Assembly: GCF_001922575.1 (NCBI RefSeq)
Contig: NZ_MRCI01000001.1
Coordinates: 2,666,001 to 2,730,000, forward strand
Direction: 5' to 3'
DNA from: Neptunomonas phycophila
Lineage (GTDB): Bacteria > Pseudomonadota > Gammaproteobacteria > Pseudomonadales > Balneatricaceae
Length of the DNA stretch: 64,000 nt
The notes beneath the pieces are model-generated. The model did no database searches and was not told where the DNA came from. It saw only the letters and a program-made list of their open reading frames with translations. Positions 35,849 through 44,586 of the stretch are shown one piece after another. The position numbers were made by a program, and so were the translations under genes. The first letter of the stretch is position 1. Each line of letters starts with the position of its first letter.

Positions 35849-36556
35849 ATGAAACGTATCATTGTTTTACTCATGTTTATTTTTATTATTAGTTTTGGCA
35901 TCAGCACACCAGCACATTTCTTATACTCGTTAGTTGATGATCAACTACAAGGGGCTGAGCTCACTAACATTGAGGGCTCAATATGGCAGGGTGAAGCCGA
36001 TTTATCGGTTGGCAATATGGACACAGGTAAGGTCACATGGCGCTTTAGCCCTATGGCCTTATTAACAGGAGGCTTAGGCTGGAATTTCACATTGATTAAC
36101 GAGTCGGTGACGGGATTTGCAGCAGCCAAAGTTTGGTCATTGTCTACACTCAATTCTCTGGCTATTAGCACTAACACGCAACACTTGGCGCAATGGAATC
36201 CTTTGTTAAATACCATCAGCAGTGACGTTTCAGCTCAATTAGAACAGGTGAGCGCCGACCAATGCCGACAAACCCAAGGGGCGATGACGCTAGAAAACAC
36301 GTCGATGATGGGGCTTCCATTTGGCATAATTGACGTGCAAGTCACCTGTGAAGGCGAGAATTACAGCGCCTCCTTTCGTAACCAAGAGTCCCCTATACAG
36401 CTTACAGGCAGCGCTTTGTTGACACCCAAAGGAGGCTACCAATTTAATGCTCAATTACTCAGCCGGGATCCTGCTTTACGTCAACAACTGTCAGGTTTGC
36501 TAGGAGGCTCCCCTGAAGATCAGCGTTTTACGGTTCGTGAAAGGGGCAACCTATAA
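35849..36556 (+). CDS. gspN: Type II secretion protein GspN
   Basis: A 235-residue protein with one N-terminal membrane segment (IIVLLMFIFIISFGIST) and a periplasmic beta-rich body (LTNIEGSIWQGEADL, VTWRFSPMALLTGGLGWNF). Last gene of the cluster, present in only some type II systems. A Cys pair (about 147 and 170; QCRQTQG, VTCEGEN) could form a disulfide. Confidence 0.85.
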   Translation: MKRIIVLLMFIFIISFGISTPAHFLYSLVDDQLQGAELTNIEGSIWQGEADLSVGNMDTGKVTWRFSPMALLTGGLGWNFTLINESVTGFAAAKVWSLSTLNSLAISTNTQHLAQWNPLLNTISSDVSAQLEQVSADQCRQTQGAMTLENTSMMGLPFGIIDVQVTCEGENYSASFRNQESPIQLTGSALLTPKGGYQFNAQLLSRDPALRQQLSGLLGGSPEDQRFTVRERGNL

Positions 36557-36596
36557 ATGATCAAAGGCCAACAGCGGCCTTTGATCATGATAGGTT
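36548..36596. terminator. Bidirectional hairpin ending the gsp operon
   Basis: A perfect 12-bp stem TGATCAAAGGCC / GGCCTTTGATCA (36558-36569, 36576-36587) is nested in an outer AACCTAT/ATAGGTT pair. It lies between the convergent gspN and chemoreceptor genes. The T tract is poor on both sides. Confidence 0.65.
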
Positions 36597-36598
36597 TA

Positions 36599-38476
36599 TC
36601 AGACTTTAAAGCGGCCTAATGATTGGTCTTGTTGCTCAGTCATTGATTTCATCGATTCACTATGACGGGCTTGGACAGCAACACCTTCGGACACTTGTTG
36701 GCATATTTCTCGGATATTAAGCGTATTGCGATTAATTTCTTCCGATGTGCAACTTTGCTGTTCAGCGGCCGTTGCAATTTGCACCGTCATATTACCAATC
36801 TGTCCAATACTATCGCGGATCGCTTGTAGCGCCTCACCGGCATCATTAGCAATTTTTCGGGTTTCTGCCGCGCGCTGATGACTGCCTTTAATTGTCGTTT
36901 GAGCATTGCGTACGCCCGACTGCAACTGCTGAATCATGTTGCTGATTTGCTCAGTTGACTCTTGAGTTCGAGACGCTAATGCTCTCACCTCATCGGCAAC
37001 TACAGCAAAGCCACGCCCCATATCTCCTGCCCGAGCGGCTTCTATCGCCGCATTCAGTGCTAGCAGATTGGTTTGCTCTGCAATACCGGTAATAACTGTC
37101 AGAATAGATTCAATATTGTCACTGTAACCGCTCAAGTCGCTAATCGTACCAACAATCTGATCCATATCAGCGGCCATGGCATCAATCGCTTGGGTTGTAT
37201 TGCCAACAATAGAAACCCCTTTTTCGGTCGCTCTGTCAGCACATTCAGCGGCATCGGCGGCCTGCTGGGCACTGTTAGCCACTTCTTGGGCCGTAGAAGA
37301 CATCTCATTCATTGCTGTAGCCAGTTGTTCCAGCTCAAACAACTGATTAGACAAACCTTTTTCGGACTCCGAAGCCGACGCCGCTATTTGTCCCGACTTT
37401 TCCCTTACAGCCGATGATGTGCGCTTAATTTGCTCTATTAACGTTTGCAAATATGCAATGAATTGATTGAACTCACCAGACACGGACGCAAACTCGTCTT
37501 TACTGGTTATGGCTAAGCGCTTGGTAAGATCACCCTCACCTTGGTTTATTTCCACCAAAGAGCCATTTAAGTAACCCAAAGGCTTAAGTAAACGGGTAAC
37601 TACCCAGTAAATAATAAGTGAGCAAGCCAACGCACTAATAATGGTTGAAATAACGGCTAGCCATCCTAAATGGCGCGATTCGGCCATAACCAGCGACTTA
37701 TTTAATACCACCCCAATAAACCATTCCTTACTGGACAAGCCGGTGAGCGGCTCAAAAAGGGTGTAGACATCAACACCATCAACCGTTGATTCTTGCATCG
37801 TCGACGTAAAGTTAGGCCGTTGCCCTTCAAACAATTGATCAACCGGTTTTGCGTTTAATTCAGTATTGGGATGGGAAATAATAGTCCCGTCTGCACTCAT
37901 CAAGAACGCATAACCTTTCCCATGAAAGTTAAGTGTATTTACAGCATCCGATACAACTTTCAAACTTAAATCACCACCGAATGAACCACGCGAGCGACCA
38001 TTATCGGTCAACTTAGTGACAGCCGAAATGATGATCTCTTTGGTAGATATATCGACGTATGGGTCAGTTAAAACAGTTTGTGAATGTGACTGAGCTAAGG
38101 CATACCAAGGGCGCTGACGCGCATCCTTATCCGAGGACCAGCTTTTATCGTTGGAAATCCACGTGCCATCTGATGCCTTACCAGCAAAAACCATCAGAAA
38201 CTCTTCCGACAGTTTTGGCACCAAAAACAATGACTGTACTCGCTCTTCGCTGTACTCGACATCAATAATGTCCCGTAGGGAGTCTATCAATGCCATTTTT
38301 CCATTAAGCCAGTTTGTCACTTGTGCTGACAACGCTTTAGAAGCTTCTTGGGTGCTTATTTCAGCTTGCTGGTAGAGCGTGTTTCGAACACTAATAAACT
38401 GTACAATAGAAAATATAGAAAAGGCCACGATGACAATAACTGTCGACAGCAGCGCGACTCGATGCGATACCTTCAT
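36599..38476 (-). CDS. Methyl-accepting chemotaxis protein with Cache sensor domain
   Basis: A 625-residue chemoreceptor. It has TM1 (about 8-28), a large periplasmic dCache-type domain (about 35-270; [35 protein letters not shown] are ligand-site-like), TM2 (about 275-298), a HAMP domain ([19 protein letters not shown]) and a cytoplasmic hairpin with the invariant tip [18 protein letters not shown]. There is no C-terminal CheR/CheB pentapeptide. The ligand is unknown; dCache domains often bind amino acids or organic acids. The next gene on the same strand, 127 bases away, is a hydroxy-acid oxidase, which hints at but does not prove an organic-acid ligand. Confidence 0.9.
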   Translation of the reverse strand: MKVSHRVALLSTVIVIVAFSIFSIVQFISVRNTLYQQAEISTQEASKALSAQVTNWLNGKMALIDSLRDIIDVEYSEERVQSLFLVPKLSEEFLMVFAGKASDGTWISNDKSWSSDKDARQRPWYALAQSHSQTVLTDPYVDISTKEIIISAVTKLTDNGRSRGSFGGDLSLKVVSDAVNTLNFHGKGYAFLMSADGTIISHPNTELNAKPVDQLFEGQRPNFTSTMQESTVDGVDVYTLFEPLTGLSSKEWFIGVVLNKSLVMAESRHLGWLAVISTIISALACSLIIYWVVTRLLKPLGYLNGSLVEINQGEGDLTKRLAITSKDEFASVSGEFNQFIAYLQTLIEQIKRTSSAVREKSGQIAASASESEKGLSNQLFELEQLATAMNEMSSTAQEVANSAQQAADAAECADRATEKGVSIVGNTTQAIDAMAADMDQIVGTISDLSGYSDNIESILTVITGIAEQTNLLALNAAIEAARAGDMGRGFAVVADEVRALASRTQESTEQISNMIQQLQSGVRNAQTTIKGSHQRAAETRKIANDAGEALQAIRDSIGQIGNMTVQIATAAEQQSCTSEEINRNTLNIREICQQVSEGVAVQARHSESMKSMTEQQDQSLGRFKV

Positions 38477-38603
38477 AAAGCAATTACCTCAAATGAATGT
38501 GCTGCGCTAAATGCGCTCGTTAGCATCAATCATCGGCATGAAGGCTCAATGCTTTAGTATTAAAAATACTATTCTAAGGTGGCTGCAGCCTCTCAACGCA
38601 AAC

Positions 38604-39713
38604 CTAGCCTAGGGTTAGGTTCTCTGCAGATATGCTGTTAATTGTTGGGGCACCGGCCAAGGCCATAGTGACCTCTAACTCTTCACGAATAATACGTAAC
38701 ATATGTGCTACCCCCAATGCGCCCGCCACCGATAGGGCATACAGCTGAGGGCGGCCTAACATAACAGCGTTAGCACCCAAGGCCATCGCTTTAAATACAT
38801 CCGTGCCACGTTCAATAGCGCCATCCAGTAATAACGGGTACTCTGAGCCCACCACCTCTCGAATACGGGGTAACATCTCAATAGCTGAAGGTACACAATC
38901 CAGGGTACGACCACCGTGGTTAGAAACAATCACACCCGCTATTCCCATCTGTTTAGCCCGCAAAGCATCGGCAGGACTTAAGATCCCCTTAAGAATAATT
39001 GGCATTTTGGTTTGAGTTAATAACCACGCGATATCATCCCAAGTTGGGACTTCAGACATCATGCCTTGAAAAACGATACTCTGTGACGGCTCTAAAACTC
39101 GACTTGGTAACGGTGGCCGATCACGCAAATTAACAGCTTCAACCCCTTCTGGTAACTCAAAGCCAGCACGCTGTGCTCGATTCCGAATCCCGTGTAGTGG
39201 CGCATCAACCGTAACCACTAATTTGGTAAAGCCCGCTGCTTGGGCACGCTCAACTAACTGTAAGGTAAACTCTCGGCTTTGCTGAACGTAAAGTTGAAAC
39301 CACTTGGGGCCTGTCAATTCTTGTGCAATAGCCTCTAGCGGCTGCGATGCCAATGTGCTCACAGTCATCGCGGTTTCTAATACGCTGCATGCCTGCGCCG
39401 TAGCTATTTCACCGGCGGGATGCACGAGTTGGTGAAATGCAACAGGGGCTAGCATGATGGGATGACGAAATGTCTCTCCCATCAATGTAAAACTTGTGGA
39501 GCCTTGAGTACAGTCTGTTAGCACTTGGGGCATAATCAAAATGTTATCCAGAGCGTCCCGGTTACGACGCAAGGTCACCTCATCCGCCCCTCCTCCGACA
39601 ATGTATTCGTAAATATCAGCGGCAATAAACGACTTAGCATGCTTCGCATAATCGCTCACGCTGACTAAATGAGAGGGGATTTCAGATAAAGCGGCCTGAG
39701 GTATATGCTTCAT
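38604..39713 (-). CDS. FMN-dependent alpha-hydroxy-acid oxidase/dehydrogenase
   Basis: A 369-residue TIM-barrel flavoprotein of the glycolate/lactate oxidase family. Motifs are LAPVAFHQLVHPAGE, FQLYVQQSREF, VTVDAPLHGIRNRAQR, ILKGILSPADAL, the catalytic VSNHGGRTLDCVPSA (active-site His) and LLDGAIERGTDVFKAMALGA with the FMN phosphate site. It lacks a membrane-anchoring insert, so it looks like the soluble oxidase type rather than respiratory LldD. It oxidises a 2-hydroxy acid (lactate, glycolate or similar) to the 2-oxo acid; the substrate is not readable here. Downstream of piuC on the same strand. Confidence 0.87.
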   Translation of the reverse strand: MKHIPQAALSEIPSHLVSVSDYAKHAKSFIAADIYEYIVGGGADEVTLRRNRDALDNILIMPQVLTDCTQGSTSFTLMGETFRHPIMLAPVAFHQLVHPAGEIATAQACSVLETAMTVSTLASQPLEAIAQELTGPKWFQLYVQQSREFTLQLVERAQAAGFTKLVVTVDAPLHGIRNRAQRAGFELPEGVEAVNLRDRPPLPSRVLEPSQSIVFQGMMSEVPTWDDIAWLLTQTKMPIILKGILSPADALRAKQMGIAGVIVSNHGGRTLDCVPSAIEMLPRIREVVGSEYPLLLDGAIERGTDVFKAMALGANAVMLGRPQLYALSVAGALGVAHMLRIIREELEVTMALAGAPTINSISAENLTLG

Positions 39714-39756
39714 GAGAGACTCTTAAATTGTGGAATCAAATGGGGCCAAGCGAATA

Positions 39757-40440
39757 TTAGGTATCTATCCACTGCTGTATAAGGTTTTGATAAATACCCG
39801 ATAGGCGTATTACGTCAGCATGGTCATGACCATGTTGGCTGGTTAGTGATTGGACACTCGTATCCAAATCAAATAACACATCACGCTGCTCGTGATTACG
39901 AACCATACTTTGCAACCAGAAAAAAGAGCTCACTCGCTGCCCTTTGATGATCGGTTCGACACGATGTAAGCTAGTTGACGGATATAGGATCATGTCACCC
40001 GCCGATAATTTAACTTGATGTGAGCCAAATTTATCTTGAATGGTCAGTTCGCCCCCTTCATATTCGTCTGGATCACTTAAAAACAGAGTAGCTGATAGAT
40101 CCGTACGAACACGTACAGCGGTCCCCGGCACTACCCGTATTGCATTATCCACATGCAAACCGTAGGTTTCACCGACACTGTAACGATTGAATAACGGCGG
40201 ATAAATTTTCTGAGGTAAAGCGGCAGAAATAAAGGTGCTATGACGCGCTAACGCATCAAGTACCACATCCCCTAATTGCTGACATAAGGCTGAGTCTTGA
40301 GACAACTGCTGATTACGCTTAACAGAGGAAGCCTGTGCACCTGCAGTTTCGGCTCCATCAACCCATTCTGCATCGTCCAAATAACCGCGTATTTGACTGA
40401 CCTGCTCACGGGTAAAGACTTGATGAATAGGAATGATCAT
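39757..40440 (-). CDS. piuC: PKHD-type Fe(II)/2-oxoglutarate dioxygenase, PiuC/YbiX family
   Basis: A 227-residue hydroxylase. Iron ligands are seen in YGLHVDNA (His-x-Asp) and SLHRVEPI (distal His); the 2-oxoglutarate Arg is in GQRVSSFFWLQS. The opening MIIPIHQVFTREQVSQIR and length fit PiuC/YbiX, which sits beside catecholate siderophore receptors (fiu-ybiX in E. coli, piuA-piuC in Pseudomonas). Here a TonB-dependent receptor lies directly upstream on the same strand. Substrate unknown; the context says iron uptake. Confidence 0.9.
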   Translation of the reverse strand: MIIPIHQVFTREQVSQIRGYLDDAEWVDGAETAGAQASSVKRNQQLSQDSALCQQLGDVVLDALARHSTFISAALPQKIYPPLFNRYSVGETYGLHVDNAIRVVPGTAVRVRTDLSATLFLSDPDEYEGGELTIQDKFGSHQVKLSAGDMILYPSTSLHRVEPIIKGQRVSSFFWLQSMVRNHEQRDVLFDLDTSVQSLTSQHGHDHADVIRLSGIYQNLIQQWIDT

Positions 40441-40491
40441 AGCGCTCTTTTAAACCCAATCGGTTAATACATTGACTGATAAAATAACAAG

Positions 40492-40515
40492 AAAGGAGGG
40501 CACAAGCCCCCCTTT
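40492..40515 (-). terminator. Terminator after the TonB-dependent receptor
   Basis: AAAGGAGGGC (40492-40501) pairs with GCCCCCCTTT (40506-40515) with one mismatch. Read on the minus strand it is followed by TCTTGTTATTTT, so it would end the receptor transcript before piuC. Confidence 0.65.
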
Positions 40516-40531
40516 ATTCGTTCTATTACGA

Positions 40532-42799
40532 TTAGAACTTATATTTCAAAGATACTTTAGCAGAACGACCGTCACCGATGTAAACGATACTGCCGCCACG
40601 GTAAACCGCTGTGTAGTACTCTTCATCAGTTAAGTTTTGCACGTTAGCCGTTACCGATAAGCTACGAGAGAAATCGTACGTAGCAAACATGTCGTAAACT
40701 GTATAGCTTGGTAACTTGATCGAATCGCTGGCTGCGCCATCAGGCTGGCCACCCGACATTTCGCTTGAGTATGTCACAGTACCACCGAAGGCGAACTGTG
40801 GCGTTGCTTGATAACGAAGCTGAAGGTTTGCACTCTTATCAGCGAAGTTTGGCTTATCGTAACCAATGTAATTAGGATACGTAACACCACCACGGCCTGA
40901 TAGAGCCTGTGTTCCATCATAATATGAATCTAGGATTTCAGAGCTCATGATCGCCATACCAAACTGACCGCTCAGTTTTGGCGTGATGTTACCCGACAAC
41001 CCTAACTCAACACCACGCACACGGTTCTCACCTGTGTTACCCGAACCGGCTGTATCGTAATCAGCCCCTTCAAGAACGTTATCTTTTGTGGTTTGGAAAA
41101 GTGCAGCTGTTAATAGCAGACGCTCATCCATCAAGTTCCACTTGGTGCCCACTTCTAAATTAACGGATTCCTCAGGTTTAACATTCTTATAGGCATCTGA
41201 GTCGGCATTACACAAACCGCCATAGCCACAGTTTGTGCCGGCATCTGCTTCACCACCGTTGATATTTGACGACGTGCTCCAAGATGCATAAACGTTACCG
41301 TTTTCCCATGGTGAGAAAACAAGACCTAAATGACCGTTAAGCAAACCATCGTCATAGTTGTAATTTTCATCTGCTGAGTAAGAATGCAGTTTGTAGTCAA
41401 AGCGGTCATAACGCACTCCACCAAACACTTCTAACCAGTCATTAACGGTCACTGTATCCATAAGGTATACAGAGACAGTTGTTAAATCTAGATCAGAAGA
41501 GGCACTGTTTTTGGTTACAGTACCCGTCCAGAAGTCATTATCGATATTGTATGGATCATCAACAGCACCTGTTGCCGTGGTATCAACTGTGTAATTACCT
41601 GACCTTACGCTTTCTTTACCATACTCAACACCGGCAACAATCGTATTTCGCATGCCAGCGATATCTTTATCAATTACGAAGTTCGTTTGGTTGCCTACGT
41701 AATCATTATCCTGCCAACCAGTGAAGTTACGCAGACCAGTTGGACGGTTATCACTGACACCTGAATAGGTCGTTACTACATATTCATTTTTGGTATTACC
41801 CCAACGAGTTTTGTTTTCCAAACGAATATCGTCGGAAATATCGTAATTTACCGTTACAGTAAATACATCCGCTTCGCCACGCTGGAAGTCTGATCCGTTT
41901 TGTACAGCTGGATCGTACTTATTGACGCCACCCGTTGTACGGTTAATGGCATAACCCGTATCTGTTTTATCATCTGCCTTAAAGTGATAATAATCTGCAG
42001 ATACTTTTAGATCTTCAGTTGCTTGATGTACAACAGAAGCCAAGATACCTTGGCGTTGCTCTCCGGCAGGCGCACGATCTGGTGTATCGGAATCAGTATA
42101 TAACATGTTCAAACGAACCGCTGTATCGCTGCTCAATACTTGGTTCGTATCTAATGTCACTCGCTTATATTTATCGGTTCCCAAACCGGCTTCAACCGTT
42201 GTGAACGTATCATCCATATTAGCTTTTTTAGTCACAGTGTTGACAGAACCACCTGTTGAACCACGACCAGCAAAGGTAGAATTTGGACCTTTAGAAATTT
42301 CTATTTGCTCTAACGCAAATGTTTCACGCGTGATCAAACCTGGTTCGCGCAGACCATCAGTGAAGATATCGCTACGAGCTTCATAACCACGGATAATGTA
42401 GCGGTCACCAAACGAGTTACCGCCTTCACCTGTACCTAACGTGATACCCGGCTGTGCGCTTAGCAAGTCTTTAAGTTCTGTCTTACCTGACTCTGCAATC
42501 GCCTCTTTAGTCATTACCGTCATGGTATGAGGCGTATCAGCTATGTCACGAGTCTGGCGCGAGTCAGATAGCTTTTTTGCTTTATAAGGCGCATCAGGCT
42601 CAGCGTACGGGTTTCCGTCTGCTGCGATCCCTTGTTCTTCAACCATTAATTTGTCGAGAGTTACTTCTTCTGCATAAACACCCTGAGTGGCTAATGCAGC
42701 AGAAATAGCGAAAGCAAGCGTTCCAGCCTTTGAAACAGGAGATTTTTCAGCAAACTCCGAGCGTAACGAAAACGCTGTTTCCATTTTTTGATGAGACAT
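40532..42799 (-). CDS. TonB-dependent siderophore receptor, Fiu/PiuA-like
   Basis: A 755-residue outer-membrane receptor. It has an extended N terminus before the signal core GTLAFAISAALATQGVYAEE, a TonB-box region, a plug domain (IADTPHTMTVMTKEAIAES, QPGITLGTGEGGNSFGDRYIIRGYE, ISKGPNSTFAGRGSTGGSVNTVTKK) and a 22-strand barrel closing with AKVSLKYKF (terminal Phe). Adjacent piuC supports catecholate siderophores or their breakdown products as the ligand. Downstream of the TonB operon on the same strand, 178 bases away. I found no convincing Fur box directly upstream. Confidence 0.9.
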   Translation of the reverse strand: MSHQKMETAFSLRSEFAEKSPVSKAGTLAFAISAALATQGVYAEEVTLDKLMVEEQGIAADGNPYAEPDAPYKAKKLSDSRQTRDIADTPHTMTVMTKEAIAESGKTELKDLLSAQPGITLGTGEGGNSFGDRYIIRGYEARSDIFTDGLREPGLITRETFALEQIEISKGPNSTFAGRGSTGGSVNTVTKKANMDDTFTTVEAGLGTDKYKRVTLDTNQVLSSDTAVRLNMLYTDSDTPDRAPAGEQRQGILASVVHQATEDLKVSADYYHFKADDKTDTGYAINRTTGGVNKYDPAVQNGSDFQRGEADVFTVTVNYDISDDIRLENKTRWGNTKNEYVVTTYSGVSDNRPTGLRNFTGWQDNDYVGNQTNFVIDKDIAGMRNTIVAGVEYGKESVRSGNYTVDTTATGAVDDPYNIDNDFWTGTVTKNSASSDLDLTTVSVYLMDTVTVNDWLEVFGGVRYDRFDYKLHSYSADENYNYDDGLLNGHLGLVFSPWENGNVYASWSTSSNINGGEADAGTNCGYGGLCNADSDAYKNVKPEESVNLEVGTKWNLMDERLLLTAALFQTTKDNVLEGADYDTAGSGNTGENRVRGVELGLSGNITPKLSGQFGMAIMSSEILDSYYDGTQALSGRGGVTYPNYIGYDKPNFADKSANLQLRYQATPQFAFGGTVTYSSEMSGGQPDGAASDSIKLPSYTVYDMFATYDFSRSLSVTANVQNLTDEEYYTAVYRGGSIVYIGDGRSAKVSLKYKF

Positions 42800-42977
42800 G
42801 TTTTACCTTTCCTTCCATAAGTCATAATGCAAAGGGTTGTCATAAGTAGATAATTGAGACGCAATAACGTTTAGATACGTATTTACACCCTAAAAATCCA
42901 GCACGCTTAATCCCAACCCAAAACCTGAGAGCTGTTCAGGGACGACAGTTTATTTCTTGATTTTTTACTTCGAGTTA

Positions 42978-43760
42978 TTAACGAAGATCTTTCAGGTAAA
43001 AGCCCACAGGAATGTTGTAAGACATCTGTGACGCCGTAATCTCATCCGGAAAAGGAGGAAACGGCTGTGCTTTTTTCAGCATTTTCAATACGGCATCATC
43101 CAGTCGTTTAGACCCCGAGCTACCTTTAATGCTGTGTTCAAGCACTTTACCTGATCGATCAACAACAAAATGCAAACGCACTTCACCTTCTTCCCCGCGA
43201 CGACGCGAGGCAATAGGGTAACGTTTATATTTTGCGAGTTTGGCTTGCAGCAAAGCGTTATAACTTTGCAACGCGCCGGGGTTGCCTCCTGTGGTGCGAG
43301 ACTGCCCTATCCCTGTCGAAGCTTTTCGCTGGGCTACCGTACTGTTAGTTTTCTGATCTGAAGGGGGGGAATCAGTCACTACAGCATCGTTAGTCGACGG
43401 TTTAGGTTCAGGCTTCACTTCACGTGGAGGCTGTTTCTTTACTACTTTTTTAGGCTTTTCTGGCTTAGGTTTTACCTTAACCACGGGTTTCTGTTTAGGC
43501 GGTTCAGGTTCGGGTTCCGGCTCCGGTTCTGGCTCAACTTCTGGTTCCGGTTCAGGTGCTGGCGGCGGTTCAACAGCGGTTACTTCTACTGTTTCTTGCG
43601 CCTCACCCAGATCACCTAACATACCTAGGTCTATCTCTATACCTAGCTCGCCCTTATCTTTAGCGCCTTCCGTTTTGGAATGCGCTAAACCGATAAACAC
43701 CAACAGGTGTAAGGCAATAGCCACCACGAACATGATTATCCAATGATGCGTGCGTATCAC
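42978..43760 (-). CDS. tonB: TonB energy-transducing protein
   Basis: A 260-residue protein with one N-terminal membrane helix (IIMFVVAIALHLLVFIGLAH) including the His expected in TonB helices. A long Pro-Glu and Pro-Lys linker (about 65-130) spans the periplasm. The C-terminal TonB domain (YPIASRRRGEEGEVRLHFVVD, DDAVLKMLKKAQPFPPFP) binds receptor TonB boxes. Its start overlaps the upstream exbD by 4 bases. Confidence 0.92.
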   Translation of the reverse strand: MIRTHHWIIMFVVAIALHLLVFIGLAHSKTEGAKDKGELGIEIDLGMLGDLGEAQETVEVTAVEPPPAPEPEPEVEPEPEPEPEPEPPKQKPVVKVKPKPEKPKKVVKKQPPREVKPEPKPSTNDAVVTDSPPSDQKTNSTVAQRKASTGIGQSRTTGGNPGALQSYNALLQAKLAKYKRYPIASRRRGEEGEVRLHFVVDRSGKVLEHSIKGSSGSKRLDDAVLKMLKKAQPFPPFPDEITASQMSYNIPVGFYLKDLR

Positions 43761-44185
43761 GACGTTTCACCTCCACGCCGTGTTGCTAAAGACACTTTCA
43801 TCAAACCCACACTTTTTACCAGCTTTAAGACATTTTGAAGACGGTTAACCAGCAGAGTGCTGTCTACTTTAACCAGCACCGCGAACTCATCCGGTGTCTT
43901 CGATTGAGCAAAAGCGGCTTCTAGACCCGCTTTTAAGCCTTCCTCGTCCACTGGCTGATTATCCAAATAAAGGTCACCTGATAAATCAACCAAGATGGTT
44001 GCTTTGTCCTCAGTGTGTGGTATCTCACTCACCGAGGAAGGCGGTTGTAGTTTTATAGCATCCGACTTCTGTATTTGTCCTGCTACCATGAAGAAAATAA
44101 GCATCAAAAAAACGACATTAATTAATGGAATCAAGTTGTCGTCACTATCATTTTTTTTATGCACAGCTTCGTTACAGAGCTTCAT
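43757..44185 (-). CDS. ExbD-family protein, second copy, lacking the membrane Asp
   Basis: A 142-residue ExbD/TolR protein with a cytoplasmic start, one membrane helix (about 18-38) and a periplasmic domain. The helix reads LIPLINVVFLMLIFFMVAG: the position held by the essential proton-path Asp of ExbD (Asp25 in E. coli, FIDV) is Asn23 here, encoded AAT. It therefore should not carry protons alone. It lies between a normal exbD and tonB with 4-base overlaps on both sides, so it is made together with them, perhaps as the inactive partner in an ExbD heterodimer (inference). Confidence 0.88.
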   Translation of the reverse strand: MKLCNEAVHKKNDSDDNLIPLINVVFLMLIFFMVAGQIQKSDAIKLQPPSSVSEIPHTEDKATILVDLSGDLYLDNQPVDEEGLKAGLEAAFAQSKTPDEFAVLVKVDSTLLVNRLQNVLKLVKSVGLMKVSLATRRGGETS

Positions 44186-44586
44186 GGTAAAACTCCAGCC
44201 AATGACACATGTGTAGCGCCCAATTGCTTCAGCGTATCAAGCAACGTGATCATCGTTTGCGTCATAATTCCTTCTTCAACTTCTATGGCATATACCGCAT
44301 CAGGGTCAGAAGCTATCTGTTCACGTAACCCCGCTTCGTTATTGAGCAGCAGTTCTACACCGTCAAAGTTTAGAGCGCCTTGATCATCTAAAATGCGTAC
44401 AACACGGATTTCTTTAGGGTCAAGTTGCTCAGGCTGTGCATGCGTAGCTGTCGACAAGTTTACTTGCCGCCAGTGCATAAAGTTGGACGACAGCATAAAA
44501 AACAAAAGCAGAATGAACACGACATCGATCAACGGCGTTAAACTAATCGCCCGACGACGGCGTTGAGCAGATTGATCAAGCTGCAC
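44182..44586 (-). CDS. exbD: ExbD biopolymer transport protein
   Basis: A 134-residue ExbD with an Arg-rich start, then ISLTPLIDVVFILLLFFMLSS: the essential membrane Asp is present at residue 21. The periplasmic domain ends in VEEGIMTQTMITLLDTLKQLGATHVSLA. It overlaps exbB by 11 bases and the second exbD by 4. It should form the proton path with ExbB. Confidence 0.92.
   Translation of the reverse strand: MQLDQSAQRRRRAISLTPLIDVVFILLLFFMLSSNFMHWRQVNLSTATHAQPEQLDPKEIRVVRILDDQGALNFDGVELLLNNEAGLREQIASDPDAVYAIEVEEGIMTQTMITLLDTLKQLGATHVSLAGVLP

Noticed and set aside
42800-42977. Possible Fur box before the TonB-dependent receptor (GATAATTGAGACGCAATAA)
   Set aside because: Only the first hexamer fits; about 7 of 19 positions match the consensus, near background for A/T-rich DNA. 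The receptor may still be iron-regulated.
43490-43560. Apparent short tandem DNA repeat (Pro-Glu codons)
   Set aside because: It encodes the Pro-Glu linker of TonB, a normal protein feature, and is not a DNA satellite or CRISPR.
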